This document shows positions 17,090-25,660 of a stretch of 64,000 nucleotides of DNA, piece after piece. The position numbers and the translations under genes are program-made. The DNA comes from Virgisporangium aurantiacum (lineage in GTDB: Bacteria > Actinomycetota > Actinomycetes > Mycobacteriales > Micromonosporaceae). Below the pieces are notes generated by a model that was not told the DNA's origin, ran no database searches, and saw only the letters and a list, made by a program, of their open reading frames with translations. Each line of letters starts with the position of its first letter. Positions within the stretch are counted from its first letter, which is position 1. The stretch is taken from positions 124,001 to 188,000 of the forward strand of contig NZ_BOPG01000032.1 of assembly GCF_016863635.1 (NCBI RefSeq). Direction: 5' to 3'.

Positions 17090-18677
17090 CACCGCCGATA
17101 TCAGCCAGCACCGCGCGGGCCGCGTTGCGTCCGTTGAGGGCGATGACGCTGCCGCCCGGATGGGTGGCCGCGCCGCACAGGTAGACGCCGGGGATCTCCG
17201 TGCGGGGGCGGAGCCGGTTGGTCCACATCTGGTCGGGGCGGACCTCGCCCTGGAAGATGTGGCCGCCGGTCAGCCCGGTCCGGGCCTCGATGTCGGGCGG
17301 GCCGAGGACCTCGTAGCTTTCGAGGCAGTCCGGGAAGTCGGGGGCGAACCTGGCGACGAGGTCGATGAACTGCCGGGCCACCTCGTCGCGCCGGGCCTCC
17401 CAACCGCCGGTGAGCGCATAGGGCGCGTACTGCCCGAAGATGCTCATGAGGTGACGGCCCTCGGGGGCCGGCGTCGGGTCGTGACCGGTCTGCACGTAGA
17501 TCTCGCCGAAACCGACCGCCGGCTCGCCGGCGTCGCAGGTGGCGAACGCCCGCTGGGCCGCGTCGAGTCCGGTGGTCACGTCGACCACGCCGAGCGCCAT
17601 GAACGTCTCACCGGGGGCGGCGGTCCAGGACGGCAACCGGTGCAGCGCCGCGTTGAACTTCACGACCGGGCTGCGGATGTCCCACTCCTCCAGGCGCGTG
17701 CGGTAGGGCGCCGGAACCGCGTCCCGGGGCAGCATGCCGAGCAGCCGCTTCGGGTCGGCGTTGCTGACCACGCGGCCGCACCGGATCAGCGTGCCGTCGT
17801 CGAGCCGCACGCCCTCGCCGGGAAGCACCTCGGCGACGGCCAGCCCGGTCGCCAGCACCGCACCGGCGTCGCGGGCGGCGTCGGCGATCGCGAAGCTCAC
17901 CATGCCCATGCCGCCGCGCACGTAGCCCCAGACGGCGCCGTGGCCGAGCACCTCGCCCGCGAAATGCATCAGCTTGACGGCGGCGGTGCCCGGGTCGCGC
18001 GGCCCGGCGTACGTGCCGATGATGCCCTGGCCGAAGAGCGCGTCCTTGAGTCGCTGGTCGGTGACGAACTCGTCGAGCACGTCGGAGATGGACGCCTCGA
18101 ACAGCACGTCGCACATGAGCCGCTCGTGCCCGAGCAGTTCCTCCAGTTCGGCCCGGCCCGGCGCGTCGACCGCCCAGGTGTCGACCGCGCCCTTGCGCAG
18201 CCGGATCCGGATCTGGTCGAACAGGTCCTCGTAGGCGACGTACCCGTCGATGTCCTTCTGGCTGAAACCCAGTTCCCGCAACCCGTTCAGCGTCCGGTCG
18301 TGGTCCATCCACTGCGCGAAGGCGGTGCCGTCGTCGTACGGGATCCACAGCTGCGGGTCGGCGAGATACACCTCCAGGCCACGGTCGTGCAGGCGCAGTT
18401 CGTCGATGACGGTCTGGTCCAACAGCCCGATGACGTACGCGCACGGGCTCACCACGTACCGCTGGTCCGGAAACGGTCGGTCCAGCGTGGCCGCGCCGCC
18501 GAGCCGGCTGCGCGCCTCGAGGACCAGCACCGACCGGCCGGCGCGGGCCAGGTACGCCGCGCACGTCAGTCCGTTGTGGCCGCCGCCCACCACCACGACG
18601 TCCCAGTGGCGCGCGGCCAGCTCGGCCACCGGTGCGGGCAGTCCGACCTCGCCGAGACGGGCCGCGATGTCATTCAT
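17070..18677 (-). CDS. FAD-dependent oxidoreductase, phytoene-desaturase/PYROXD2-like (copy 1)
   Basis: 535 residues. The FAD-binding Rossmann motif VVVVGGGHNGLTCAAYLARA is at about 27-46, followed by VLVLEARSRLGGAATLDRP and a C-terminal FAD motif GVYLCGAATHPGGSVIALNG. It belongs to the CrtI/PYROXD2-like flavoprotein group, whose members catalyse desaturations or amine-type oxidations. A paralogue is encoded at 26949-28562 in the same regulon; both share GIIGTxAGP and the WGYxxGGMG loop. ATG 18677 overlaps the upstream acyl-CoA synthetase gene by 8 nt, so it is the second gene of that operon. Carotenoid synthesis is unlikely, since no other crt gene is near. The substrate is unknown. Confidence 0.85.
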   Translation of the reverse strand: MNDIAARLGEVGLPAPVAELAARHWDVVVVGGGHNGLTCAAYLARAGRSVLVLEARSRLGGAATLDRPFPDQRYVVSPCAYVIGLLDQTVIDELRLHDRGLEVYLADPQLWIPYDDGTAFAQWMDHDRTLNGLRELGFSQKDIDGYVAYEDLFDQIRIRLRKGAVDTWAVDAPGRAELEELLGHERLMCDVLFEASISDVLDEFVTDQRLKDALFGQGIIGTYAGPRDPGTAAVKLMHFAGEVLGHGAVWGYVRGGMGMVSFAIADAARDAGAVLATGLAVAEVLPGEGVRLDDGTLIRCGRVVSNADPKRLLGMLPRDAVPAPYRTRLEEWDIRSPVVKFNAALHRLPSWTAAPGETFMALGVVDVTTGLDAAQRAFATCDAGEPAVGFGEIYVQTGHDPTPAPEGRHLMSIFGQYAPYALTGGWEARRDEVARQFIDLVARFAPDFPDCLESYEVLGPPDIEARTGLTGGHIFQGEVRPDQMWTNRLRPRTEIPGVYLCGAATHPGGSVIALNGRNAARAVLADIGGVTTRRR

Positions 18678-20781
18678 GGTGGGTCCTCCCGGAAAGCCTG
18701 CGGGCGACCGCGTCGACGACGGTGGCGCCGTCGGGGCGGGCGATGACGGGGTTCAGTTCGATCAGGGCGAGATCGGCCTTTTGGGCCAGCTCGGCCAGGC
18801 GCAGGGCGAGGTCGCCGACCGCGTCGAGGTCGACGCCGGCGTGCCCCCGTCGGCCGTCGAGCAGGGGCGCGGCGCGGAGCCGGCGCAGGCGGTCGCGGAC
18901 CGTCGGGCGGTCACCCGGCAACGGGACGAGCACCGCGTCGTCGAGCACCTCGACCCAGATCCCGCCGAGCGCGAGCACGAGCACCGGCACCAGCCCGTCC
19001 CGGCGCACCGCGATCATCAGCTCGACCCCGGGCGGGCACATCGACTCGACCAGCACCGGCGTGCCGCTCCGACCGGGCAGCCCGCGCAGGTGCCGGAACG
19101 CGGCCCGGACCGCTGCGTCGCCGTCGACGCGGAGGAGCAGCGCGCCGGCGTCGCTCTTGTGCCGGAGGTCGGGCGCGCTGAGCTTCAGCGCGACCGGGCC
19201 GCCCAGGCGCCGCGCGGCGGTGACCGCGGCGTCGGCGTCGGTGACGAGGTGACCGGGCGGGGTGCGGATGCCGGCCGCGCGCAGCAGGTCCTTGGCCTCG
19301 TGCTCGGACAGCCAGTCTCCGGCCGAGTCCCCGGTAGAGCCCGCGGCCTTGGCGGCCGACCTCGCGGCCGCCTCGGTGGTCGCCGCGATCGCGCGCAGGC
19401 GGGCCGCGTCGGCTGCTTGTGGATGCAGGACGCCCGCGCAGCGCACGCCCTCGCGCAGCCCCGCGACCGGCACGACGCCGGCGTCGACGAGCAGTTCGGC
19501 GACCGGTTCGGGCAGCAGCTCGGGCAGCGTCGACGCGAGCAGCACCGGCTTGCACAGCCGCTTCGCGCCGGCCATCACACCGGCCAGCGCGCCGTCCCAG
19601 CTCTCCGCCGCGTCCGGGTCGAGGTCCGCCGGCCGGTCGTAGTACACCAGCACGCTGCCGACGGCCGGGTCCGCGCCGGCGTGCGCCACCAGGTCCGCCG
19701 TCGGCTTGACCGCGCCGAAGATGACCGCCGTGTAGTCCAACGGGTTCGCGACGGTCGCGGTCGCCGGCAGGACCGTGCGCATCGCCGTCACCGTGGAGGC
19801 CGCCAACGCCGGCAGCGGGACGCCGAGCCGGTGCGCCTCGTCGGCGGCGATCGCGGCGTCGCCGCCCGAGCAGGTCACGATCACCGTGCCGGCGCGCGGT
19901 GCCGGCCGGGCGTAGCCGAGCGCCTTGGCCAGTTCGAGGAGCTCGTGCGGGTGGTGCGCCCACACGCCGCCGGCCTCCTCCACCACCGCGCGCAGCACCC
20001 GGGCGTCGCCGGCGACCGAGCCGGTGTGCGACGCGGCGGCGCTCGCGCCCAGCGGGCTCGTCCCGGCCTTGAGGACGACCACCCGCACGTCGCGTTCGGC
20101 GCACCGGGCCAGCGCGCGTAGCAGTTTCGCCCCGTCGCCGTCGGCCTCCAGGTACAGCGCGACGGCGCGCACGTCCGGGAACCGGACGACGGTGTCGAGG
20201 TAGTCGGCGGCGTCCAGGACCGCCTGGTTGCCGCACGAGACGACGGTGTGCAGTCGCAGCGCCCGGGTGCTGGCGAGCGCGTTGACCGCCACGTTGCCGC
20301 TCTGCGAGATCAGCGCGATCGGGCCGGGGCGTTTGAGTGTGCACGCGTCACCCCACATCGGCGCCCGGGCGGTGACCGAGACGATGCCGTTGCCGTTCGG
20401 TCCGCAGACCGGCAGCCCGTACCGCAGCGCCGTCTCGCGCAGCCGGGCCTGCGTCGGTCGGCCGCCGGGCGTCTCGGCGAACCCGGCGGCGAAGACGACG
20501 GCGCCGCCCGCGCCGATGTCGCCGGCCTCGGCCAGCAGGCCGGGCACCGAGGCGGCCGGCGTGGCGATGACCACGGCGTCCGGCGCCGTCGGCAGATCGG
20601 CCAGGCGGGGCACGCAGCGCACGCCGTGAACGGTGGACGCCGTCGGATGGACGCCGAACACCTGGCCGGGGAACCGGTTCGCGACGAGGTTCGCGACCGC
20701 CTGGTTGCCGTACGTGCCCGGCCGGCTGGACGCCCCCACGACGGCGACCGAACGGGGTGCCAGCAACCGGCTCAGGTCCAC
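18670..20781 (-). CDS. NDP-forming acyl-CoA synthetase (acetate-CoA ligase-like)
   Basis: 703 residues from GTG 20781. Domain order is CoA-binding Rossmann (SVAVVGASSRPGTYGNQAV, residues 10-28), a succinyl-CoA-synthetase-like flavodoxin fold with the phospho-histidine candidate SHTGSVAGD, and a C-terminal ATP-grasp_5 domain (GPVALKLSAPDLRHKSDAGA; ELMIAVRRDG). Such one-chain enzymes form acyl-CoA from a carboxylate with ATP to ADP. It heads a two-gene operon with the FAD oxidoreductase. The start appears leaderless: CAGTTT lies 6 nt before the GTG, and the regulon palindrome (20790-20811) overlaps this box. In context it may activate the acid made by the aldehyde dehydrogenase at 31079-32437. 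Confidence 0.9.
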   Translation of the reverse strand: MDLSRLLAPRSVAVVGASSRPGTYGNQAVANLVANRFPGQVFGVHPTASTVHGVRCVPRLADLPTAPDAVVIATPAASVPGLLAEAGDIGAGGAVVFAAGFAETPGGRPTQARLRETALRYGLPVCGPNGNGIVSVTARAPMWGDACTLKRPGPIALISQSGNVAVNALASTRALRLHTVVSCGNQAVLDAADYLDTVVRFPDVRAVALYLEADGDGAKLLRALARCAERDVRVVVLKAGTSPLGASAAASHTGSVAGDARVLRAVVEEAGGVWAHHPHELLELAKALGYARPAPRAGTVIVTCSGGDAAIAADEAHRLGVPLPALAASTVTAMRTVLPATATVANPLDYTAVIFGAVKPTADLVAHAGADPAVGSVLVYYDRPADLDPDAAESWDGALAGVMAGAKRLCKPVLLASTLPELLPEPVAELLVDAGVVPVAGLREGVRCAGVLHPQAADAARLRAIAATTEAAARSAAKAAGSTGDSAGDWLSEHEAKDLLRAAGIRTPPGHLVTDADAAVTAARRLGGPVALKLSAPDLRHKSDAGALLLRVDGDAAVRAAFRHLRGLPGRSGTPVLVESMCPPGVELMIAVRRDGLVPVLVLALGGIWVEVLDDAVLVPLPGDRPTVRDRLRRLRAAPLLDGRRGHAGVDLDAVGDLALRLAELAQKADLALIELNPVIARPDGATVVDAVARRLSGRTHHE

Positions 20782-20789
20782 GTCACCAA

Positions 20790-20811
20790 ACTGATTGGTG
20801 AGTCAGTCAGT
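20790..20811. promoter_or_regulatory. Regulon operator A (TetR type)
   Basis: ACTGATTGGTGAGTCAGTCAGT matches the 22-bp consensus ACTGACTG-N6-CAGTCAGT at 15 of 16 arm positions, ignoring the spacer. It overlaps the likely -10 of the acyl-CoA synthetase gene and the last codons of the preceding ATPase gene. Confidence 0.75.
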
Positions 20812-21903
20812 TGTCAAGGCCATCGCCGGCGCCGTCCCTTCCTGCGCCAGCAACCGCACGGCCGCCGGCGGCAGGAACAGCGTCACCGGCTCGCCGGGCC
20901 GGAGGTGGTCGTGGTCGGCGTCGTTGACGAGCATGACGTGCACGGCCGGCCCGTGCGCGAGCCGGACCAGCACCTGGCTGGTGGCACCGATGTACACGAG
21001 CCGGTCGACGATCGCCGGCACGCGGTTGTCGCCGGTCAGGCCGGCGGCCTCCAGGCGGACCCGCTCCGGCCGGATCACGATGCGGCCCGGCCCGGTACGC
21101 GGATCACCCACCGGGGTCGCGGCGACGGTGAACTCGCCCAGCCGCACGCTCTCCGCGCCCAGGCAGGTGACCTCGAGCAGGTTGGTCAGGCCCAGGAAGT
21201 CGGCGACGAACTCCGTGTCGGGCGTCTCGTACACGTCCCTGGGCCGGCCGCACTGCACGACCCGCCCGTGGTCCATGACGGCGATCCGGTCGGAGATCTC
21301 CAGCGCCTCCTCCTGGTCGTGCGTGACGAAGACGAACGTCGTGCCGACGGTGCGCTGGACCGCGGCCAGTTCGGCCCGCAGGGTCTTGCGCAGTTTGGCG
21401 TCGAGCGCGCCGAACGGCTCGTCGAGCAGCAGCACGGACGGCCGGCACACCAGCGCGCGGGCCAGCGCGACGCGCTGCTGCTCGCCGCCGGAGAGCTGGG
21501 CCGGATTGCGGCCGGCGAGCGGGGACAGCCGGACGAGGTCGAGCGCCTCGCCGGCTCGGGTGCGCCGCTCGGCCTTGCTGACGCCGGTGCGCCACCGCAG
21601 GCCGTACTCCACGTTCTGCGCCACGGTCAGGTGCGGGAACAGCGCGTAGCTCTGGAAGACCGTGTTGACCGGGCGCAGGTGGGCCGGCGTGCCGGTGAGA
21701 TCCCGGCCGTCGAGCCGGACCCGGCCCTCGGTCGGCGCCTCGAACCCGCCGATCATCTGAAGTGTCGTGGTCTTCCCGCATCCGGACGGCCCGAGCAGCG
21801 AGAAGAACTCGCCCGCGGCGATCGTCAGGTCGATGCGGTCGACGGCGACCGTGGTGCCGTGAACCTTGCGCAGGCCGTCGAGTTCGAGCATGCCGCCCTT
21901 CAT
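20803..21903 (-). CDS. PotA-like ABC transporter ATPase (spermidine/putrescine type)
   Basis: 366 residues. Walker A GPSGCGKTT, Q-loop FQSYALFPHLTV, signature LSGGEQQRVALARAL, Walker B VLLLDEPFGALD and H-loop FVTHDQEEAL are all intact. A C-terminal TOBE/OB-fold regulatory region (about 285-360) is typical of PotA/UgpC-type ATPases. ATG 21903 is supported by TACACT exactly 6 nt upstream, a leaderless pattern; the internal ATG 21891 is an alternative. The partner membrane proteins and binding protein are encoded 2 kb away at 23931-26889, under the same operator type. It is divergent from the TetR gene with operator B between them. Confidence 0.93.
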   Translation of the reverse strand: MKGGMLELDGLRKVHGTTVAVDRIDLTIAAGEFFSLLGPSGCGKTTTLQMIGGFEAPTEGRVRLDGRDLTGTPAHLRPVNTVFQSYALFPHLTVAQNVEYGLRWRTGVSKAERRTRAGEALDLVRLSPLAGRNPAQLSGGEQQRVALARALVCRPSVLLLDEPFGALDAKLRKTLRAELAAVQRTVGTTFVFVTHDQEEALEISDRIAVMDHGRVVQCGRPRDVYETPDTEFVADFLGLTNLLEVTCLGAESVRLGEFTVAATPVGDPRTGPGRIVIRPERVRLEAAGLTGDNRVPAIVDRLVYIGATSQVLVRLAHGPAVHVMLVNDADHDHLRPGEPVTLFLPPAAVRLLAQEGTAPAMALTTD

Positions 21904-21919
21904 GGGCGCAGTGTAGGCG

Positions 21920-21941
21920 CCTGACTGAACGACCAGTAGGT
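21920..21941. promoter_or_regulatory. Regulon operator B between ATPase and TetR genes
   Basis: CCTGACTGAACGACCAGTAGGT is a diverged copy of the 22-bp palindrome. It sits in the -35 region of both divergent promoters. The -10 boxes TACACT (21910-21915, minus) and TATGGT (21948-21953, plus) are each exactly 6 nt from their start codons. Confidence 0.7.
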
Positions 21942-21959
21942 CCGAGATATGGTTCTCCT

Positions 21960-22595
21960 GTGGCAAAACAGGAACACGGGGGGAACGGCCGGTCGGGCCA
22001 GACCGACCGGCGGCGCAGCGAGCTGCTCGAAGCGGCCCGCCAGGTCGTGCTCGACCGGGGCATGGCGAGCGCCCGGATCGCCGACGTCGCCAAGGCGACG
22101 AACGTGAGCGGCGGGCTGGTCCACTACCACTTCGCCACCAAGGACGAGCTCATGGCGGAGATGCTGCGCGCGTCCAGCGAGGCGGAGCGCACGCAGCTTG
22201 CCAAGATCGTCGACGCCCCGGCCGATGCCATCGACCGGCTCGACCGCGTGATGCGGTACTACATCCCGAGCACCCGCAGCGACCAGAGCTGGATCCTGTG
22301 GATCGAGGCGTGGGCGGCCGGCCTGCGGACGCCGGTGATGCGCACGATCCTGCTGGAGCTGGAGCGCGCGTGGCTGAAGGCGCTCGAGCGGGTCATCCGC
22401 GACGGCGTGGCGGCGGGGGAGTTCACCTGCCCCGATCCGGCCGCCGCCGCCGAGCGCCTCGACGCGCTGCTCGACGGGCTCATGGTGCGCAACACCGTGC
22501 ACCCCGGCGCGATCCCACGCAAGCGGTTGCTGGAGCACGTGCGCACGGCGGCGGCGCGCGAGGTCGGCCTGCGGCGCGAGGACTTTCCGGCCTGA
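21960..22595 (+). CDS. TetR-family regulator, BetI-like
   Basis: 211 residues from GTG 21960, which has TATGGT 6 nt upstream and no ribosome site, so it is probably leaderless. The TetR HTH is at about 35-55 (IADVAKATNVSGGLVHYHFA), followed by TKDELMAEML. The ligand domain with SWILWIEAWAAGLRTPVMR resembles the TetR_C_6 group that includes the choline-responsive repressor BetI. It lies in the middle of the 17-32 kb cluster. A palindrome in its own promoter recurs before every other operon of the cluster, so it is the likely repressor of all of them. The inducer is presumably the transported amine or a breakdown product. Confidence 0.88.
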   Translation: MAKQEHGGNGRSGQTDRRRSELLEAARQVVLDRGMASARIADVAKATNVSGGLVHYHFATKDELMAEMLRASSEAERTQLAKIVDAPADAIDRLDRVMRYYIPSTRSDQSWILWIEAWAAGLRTPVMRTILLELERAWLKALERVIRDGVAAGEFTCPDPAAAAERLDALLDGLMVRNTVHPGAIPRKRLLEHVRTAAAREVGLRREDFPA

Positions 22596-22620
22596 CGCTT
22601 GACACGCCGTCGCCGAGTGG

Positions 22621-22642
22621 ATTGACTGAATGGCCAGTCAGT
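22621..22642. promoter_or_regulatory. Regulon operator C before the acyl-CoA dehydrogenase
   Basis: ATTGACTGAATGGCCAGTCAGT fits the 22-bp consensus with one arm mismatch. A TTGACA at 22599-22604 lies 17 bp upstream, so the operator covers the expected -10 region. Confidence 0.75.
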
Positions 22643-22663
22643 TCCGTCTCCGGGGGAGCGCGC

Positions 22664-23830
22664 ATGGCGCCGCTGGTCCAGCTGTCCGCCGAGCAGGAGC
22701 TCCTCGCCGACCGGGCCCGCCGGTTCGTCGACGACGTGCTGTTGCCGCACGAGGTCGCCGCCGAGCAGGCCCGGGGCCGGCTGCCCACCGAGGTCGTCGA
22801 CCGCATCCGGGCCGAGGCACTGGCCGCGGGGCTGGCCGGCGGACGGCATCCGGTCGAGCACGGCGGGCAGGGCTGGTCGACCGTCGACTACGTCGCCGTG
22901 CACGAGCAGTTCGGCCGCTGCACCAACGGGTTGTGGTGGTGGATCCCCGACGCGTACAACGTGCTCGGCGCCGGCACCGCCGAGCAGGTCGAGCGCTACC
23001 TGGTGCCGTCGTTACGGGGCACCGCGTCGCTGTCGTACGCGGTCACCGAGGAGCACGCGGGCTCCGACCCGTCGGGCATCCTCACCACCGCCCGACGCGA
23101 CGGCGACGGCTGGGTGATCGACGGCGAGAAGTGGTTCGTCACGAGCGGCGACGTGGCGACCGCGCACATCGTCGTCGCGAACGCCGAGGGACACGGGCCG
23201 ACGCTGTTCATCGTCGACGCCGACCGGCCCGGAGTGTCCATCGTGGACGATCCGCCGTTCACCCACTCGTTCCCGCACGGGCACCCGACGATCCGGTTCA
23301 CCGCGGTCCGGGTGGGGCCCGACGCCGTCCTGGGCGACCCCGGCGCCGCCGAGACGCTGCAGCAGGCGTGGTTCGTCGAGGAGCGGCTCGGCATCGCGGT
23401 GCACTGCGTGGGCGCGATGGGGCGGCTGCTGGAGGAGGCCGTCGAGTGGGCCACCAAACGCGAGCAGGGCGGTGCCCGCATCATCGACCACCAGGGCGTC
23501 TCGTTCCCGCTCGCCGATTCGGCCGCCGACGCCGCGGCCGCGCGGCTCCTGGTGTACGAGGTGGCGGCGCTGGCCGACGGCGGCGCCGATCCGAAGGTGG
23601 TGCACGCCAAGGCCTCGCTCGCGAAACTGTTCGCCAGCGAGGCGGCCTACCGCTGCGCCGACCGCGTCGTGCAGACCTTCGGCGGACGCGGCTACGTGCG
23701 CACCTACGCCGCCGAACGGTTCCTCCGCGAACTACGCGTCGACCGCATCTGGGAAGGCACCAGCGAAATCCAGCGCCTCGTGGTCTCCCGCGCCCTGCAA
23801 CGCCGCGGCGTCCGCACGGTCATCGCCTGA
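22664..23830 (+). CDS. Acyl-CoA dehydrogenase
   Basis: 388 residues from ATG 22664, preceded by GGGGGAG 6 nt upstream. FAD-binding signatures are SYAVTEEHAGSDPSGI and WVIDGEKWFVTSG. The catalytic glutamate is in RIWEGTSEIQRLVV (about residue 363), the standard place for short- and medium-chain enzymes, and TFGGRGYVRTY is the usual C-terminal motif. It oxidises an acyl-CoA to the 2-enoyl-CoA and passes electrons to ETF, which is not encoded here. It is a single-gene unit under operator C, and in the regulon it would act after the acyl-CoA synthetase. Chain length is unresolved. Confidence 0.93.
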   Translation: MAPLVQLSAEQELLADRARRFVDDVLLPHEVAAEQARGRLPTEVVDRIRAEALAAGLAGGRHPVEHGGQGWSTVDYVAVHEQFGRCTNGLWWWIPDAYNVLGAGTAEQVERYLVPSLRGTASLSYAVTEEHAGSDPSGILTTARRDGDGWVIDGEKWFVTSGDVATAHIVVANAEGHGPTLFIVDADRPGVSIVDDPPFTHSFPHGHPTIRFTAVRVGPDAVLGDPGAAETLQQAWFVEERLGIAVHCVGAMGRLLEEAVEWATKREQGGARIIDHQGVSFPLADSAADAAAARLLVYEVAALADGGADPKVVHAKASLAKLFASEAAYRCADRVVQTFGGRGYVRTYAAERFLRELRVDRIWEGTSEIQRLVVSRALQRRGVRTVIA

Positions 23831-23853
23831 CCCCACCCCAACCCTCACGAGTC

Positions 23854-23923
23854 GATCTTGCAGTTGTGGTGCCTCACAAAACCGGGCAATGGCGGGCGAT
23901 CCTGGCACCACAACTGCAAGATC
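23854..23923. repeat. 20-bp perfect inverted repeat with 30-nt loop between convergent genes
   Basis: GATCTTGCAGTTGTGGTGCC (23854-23873) and its exact complement (23904-23923) flank a 30-nt loop. It lies between the converging ends of the acyl-CoA dehydrogenase and PotC-like genes. It could act as a bidirectional terminator. The length and perfect arms also suit a dispersed palindromic repeat (REP/RUP-like). Confidence 0.75.
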
Positions 23924-23930
23924 AACGGGG

Positions 23931-24776
23931 TTAGACGTCGATGGAGGCCATTTCCTTCAGGGCGGAACCTGAGCCGGACGCGCCGGAGCGGCGGCGGAGG
24001 ACCAGCCAGGCCAGCACGATGGCGAGCGTCGAGCCCAGGAGGAGGAGGGCGGCCAGGGCGTTGAGGGCCGGGGTCGGTGCGGTGCGGGCGACCGAGTAGA
24101 GGCGGATCGGCACGGTGGCCGACGACGCGTCGACGGACAGGAAGGCGCTGATGACGAAGTCGTCCATCGAGGACGCGAACACGATCAGCGCACCCGCGAC
24201 CACGGCCGGGTACAGCAGCGGGAGCAGCACGGTCCGCACGGCCTGCAGCCTGGTCGCGCCCAGGTCGCGCGCGGCCGCCTCGTACTCGGGCCCGACGGAG
24301 GCCAGCCTCGCCCGCACGATGACGACCACGTACGAGATCGAGAACGTGACGTGGCCGAGCACCTGTGCGGGCCGGCCGAGCGGGATGACCGTGTACAGGT
24401 TGGTGAACACGAGGAACAGGGCGCTGCCGAGCACCAGTTCGGGCGTGGCGAGCGGAACCAGCATAAGGCCGTTGGCCGCCCGGCTCGTCCGGCCGCGCCA
24501 GCGGGCCAGCCCGAGCGCGAGGGCGACACCGAGCGGCGTCGCCACGAGCGTGGTCAGCAGCGCGAGGACGACGCTGTTGAACAGCGCGTGGCGCAGGCTC
24601 GGGTCCTCCGCGACGGAACTGGGGTCACAGCAGTACCACCGCGTCGAGAAGCCCTGCCAGGTGCTGCGGGAGCGGCCGGCGTTGAAGGAGAACTGGATCG
24701 CCAGCAGCACCGGCGCCAACGACCAGACGACGTACAACCACGTCAGCGCGGCGAGGACGATCGGGCGGCGCTTCAC
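23931..24776 (-). CDS. PotC-like ABC transporter permease
   Basis: 281 residues from GTG 24776, overlapping the PotB-like gene by 4 nt (GTGA). Six membrane segments are apparent. The EAA loop EYEAAARDLGATRLQAVRTV that docks on the ATPase is complete. The family fits PotC/YdcV of polyamine-type transporters (SFNAGRS; FVFASSMDDFVISAFLS is the typical late helix). Third gene of the binding protein-permease-permease operon under operator D. Confidence 0.92.
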   Translation of the reverse strand: MKRRPIVLAALTWLYVVWSLAPVLLAIQFSFNAGRSRSTWQGFSTRWYCCDPSSVAEDPSLRHALFNSVVLALLTTLVATPLGVALALGLARWRGRTSRAANGLMLVPLATPELVLGSALFLVFTNLYTVIPLGRPAQVLGHVTFSISYVVVIVRARLASVGPEYEAAARDLGATRLQAVRTVLLPLLYPAVVAGALIVFASSMDDFVISAFLSVDASSATVPIRLYSVARTAPTPALNALAALLLLGSTLAIVLAWLVLRRRSGASGSGSALKEMASIDV

Positions 24777-25660
24777 GCGGCCCGGTCCGACCGCTGCGAG
24801 GAGATCAGGTAGTAGGCCATCAGCACCATGAGCATCGCCGACATGATGAGGACCAGCGACGCGCCCAGGTCCTGGCGGGAGCCGCCGAGCAGGTACAGCT
24901 CGATCTGGTTGCCGACCATCGTCGTGCGGGGCGAGCCGGACACCAGGGTGTTGGTGTAGTAGTCGCCGAACATCGGCAGTGCGGTGACGACGCAGGCGGT
25001 CAGCAGGCCCGGCCGGCTCAGCGGGAGGGTCACGTGGAAGAACGTCCGCACCCCGCCGACGCCGAGATCGCGCGACGCGTCGAGCAGCCGCCCGTCGATG
25101 CGGTCGAGGGTGGCGTACAGCGGGACGATGAAGAACGGCACGTAGCCGTACACCAGCGCGAAGATCACCGTGTACGGCTGGCCGGACAGCCACCGCACCG
25201 CCGGCAGGTGGAGGAAGGTCAGCACGTCGTTGACGTATCCGTCGTTCTGCAACAGGCTCAGCCAGGCCAGCATCCTGGTGAGGTAGTTGATCCACCACGG
25301 CGCGAGGATCAGCCCCAGCAGCAGTCCCCGGTACCGGCCGGCGTGGCGGGCGAGATAGTAGGCGATCGGGTAACCGATCACGACGCAGATCATCAGGGCG
25401 ACCGCGACGAACACGAGCGTGCGCACGAAGACCGGCCGCAGGTCACCGGCGACGGTGCTGCGGACGGCTTCGACGAACGTCGTGGTGTCCCAGTACGTGG
25501 GGTTCCACTCCGGCACGGTCGAGCCGAACAGCGGGTCGCGGTAGCCGAAGGCGACCGCCGCGATCGAGTAGAACGGCACCACCAGAAAGGCCAGGAGCCA
25601 CAGGGTTCCCGGTGCCGCGAGCGCTGCCCACAGCCGCTCGCGGCTCCGGGCTCGACTCAC
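24773..25660 (-). CDS. PotB-like ABC transporter permease
   Basis: 295 residues from GTG 25660, which overlaps the binding-protein stop by 4 nt (GTGA); a longer in-frame extension is unlikely. Six membrane helices, the PotB signature region APWWINYLTRMLAWLSLLQ and the ATPase-contact loop LLDASRDLGVGGVRTFFHVT are present. It pairs with the PotC-like protein to form the translocation pore. The organisation resembles the E. coli ydcSTUV transporter set, whose neighbour ydcW (patD) also has a counterpart here at 31079-32437. Confidence 0.92.
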   Translation of the reverse strand: MSRARSRERLWAALAAPGTLWLLAFLVVPFYSIAAVAFGYRDPLFGSTVPEWNPTYWDTTTFVEAVRSTVAGDLRPVFVRTLVFVAVALMICVVIGYPIAYYLARHAGRYRGLLLGLILAPWWINYLTRMLAWLSLLQNDGYVNDVLTFLHLPAVRWLSGQPYTVIFALVYGYVPFFIVPLYATLDRIDGRLLDASRDLGVGGVRTFFHVTLPLSRPGLLTACVVTALPMFGDYYTNTLVSGSPRTTMVGNQIELYLLGGSRQDLGASLVLIMSAMLMVLMAYYLISSQRSDRAA

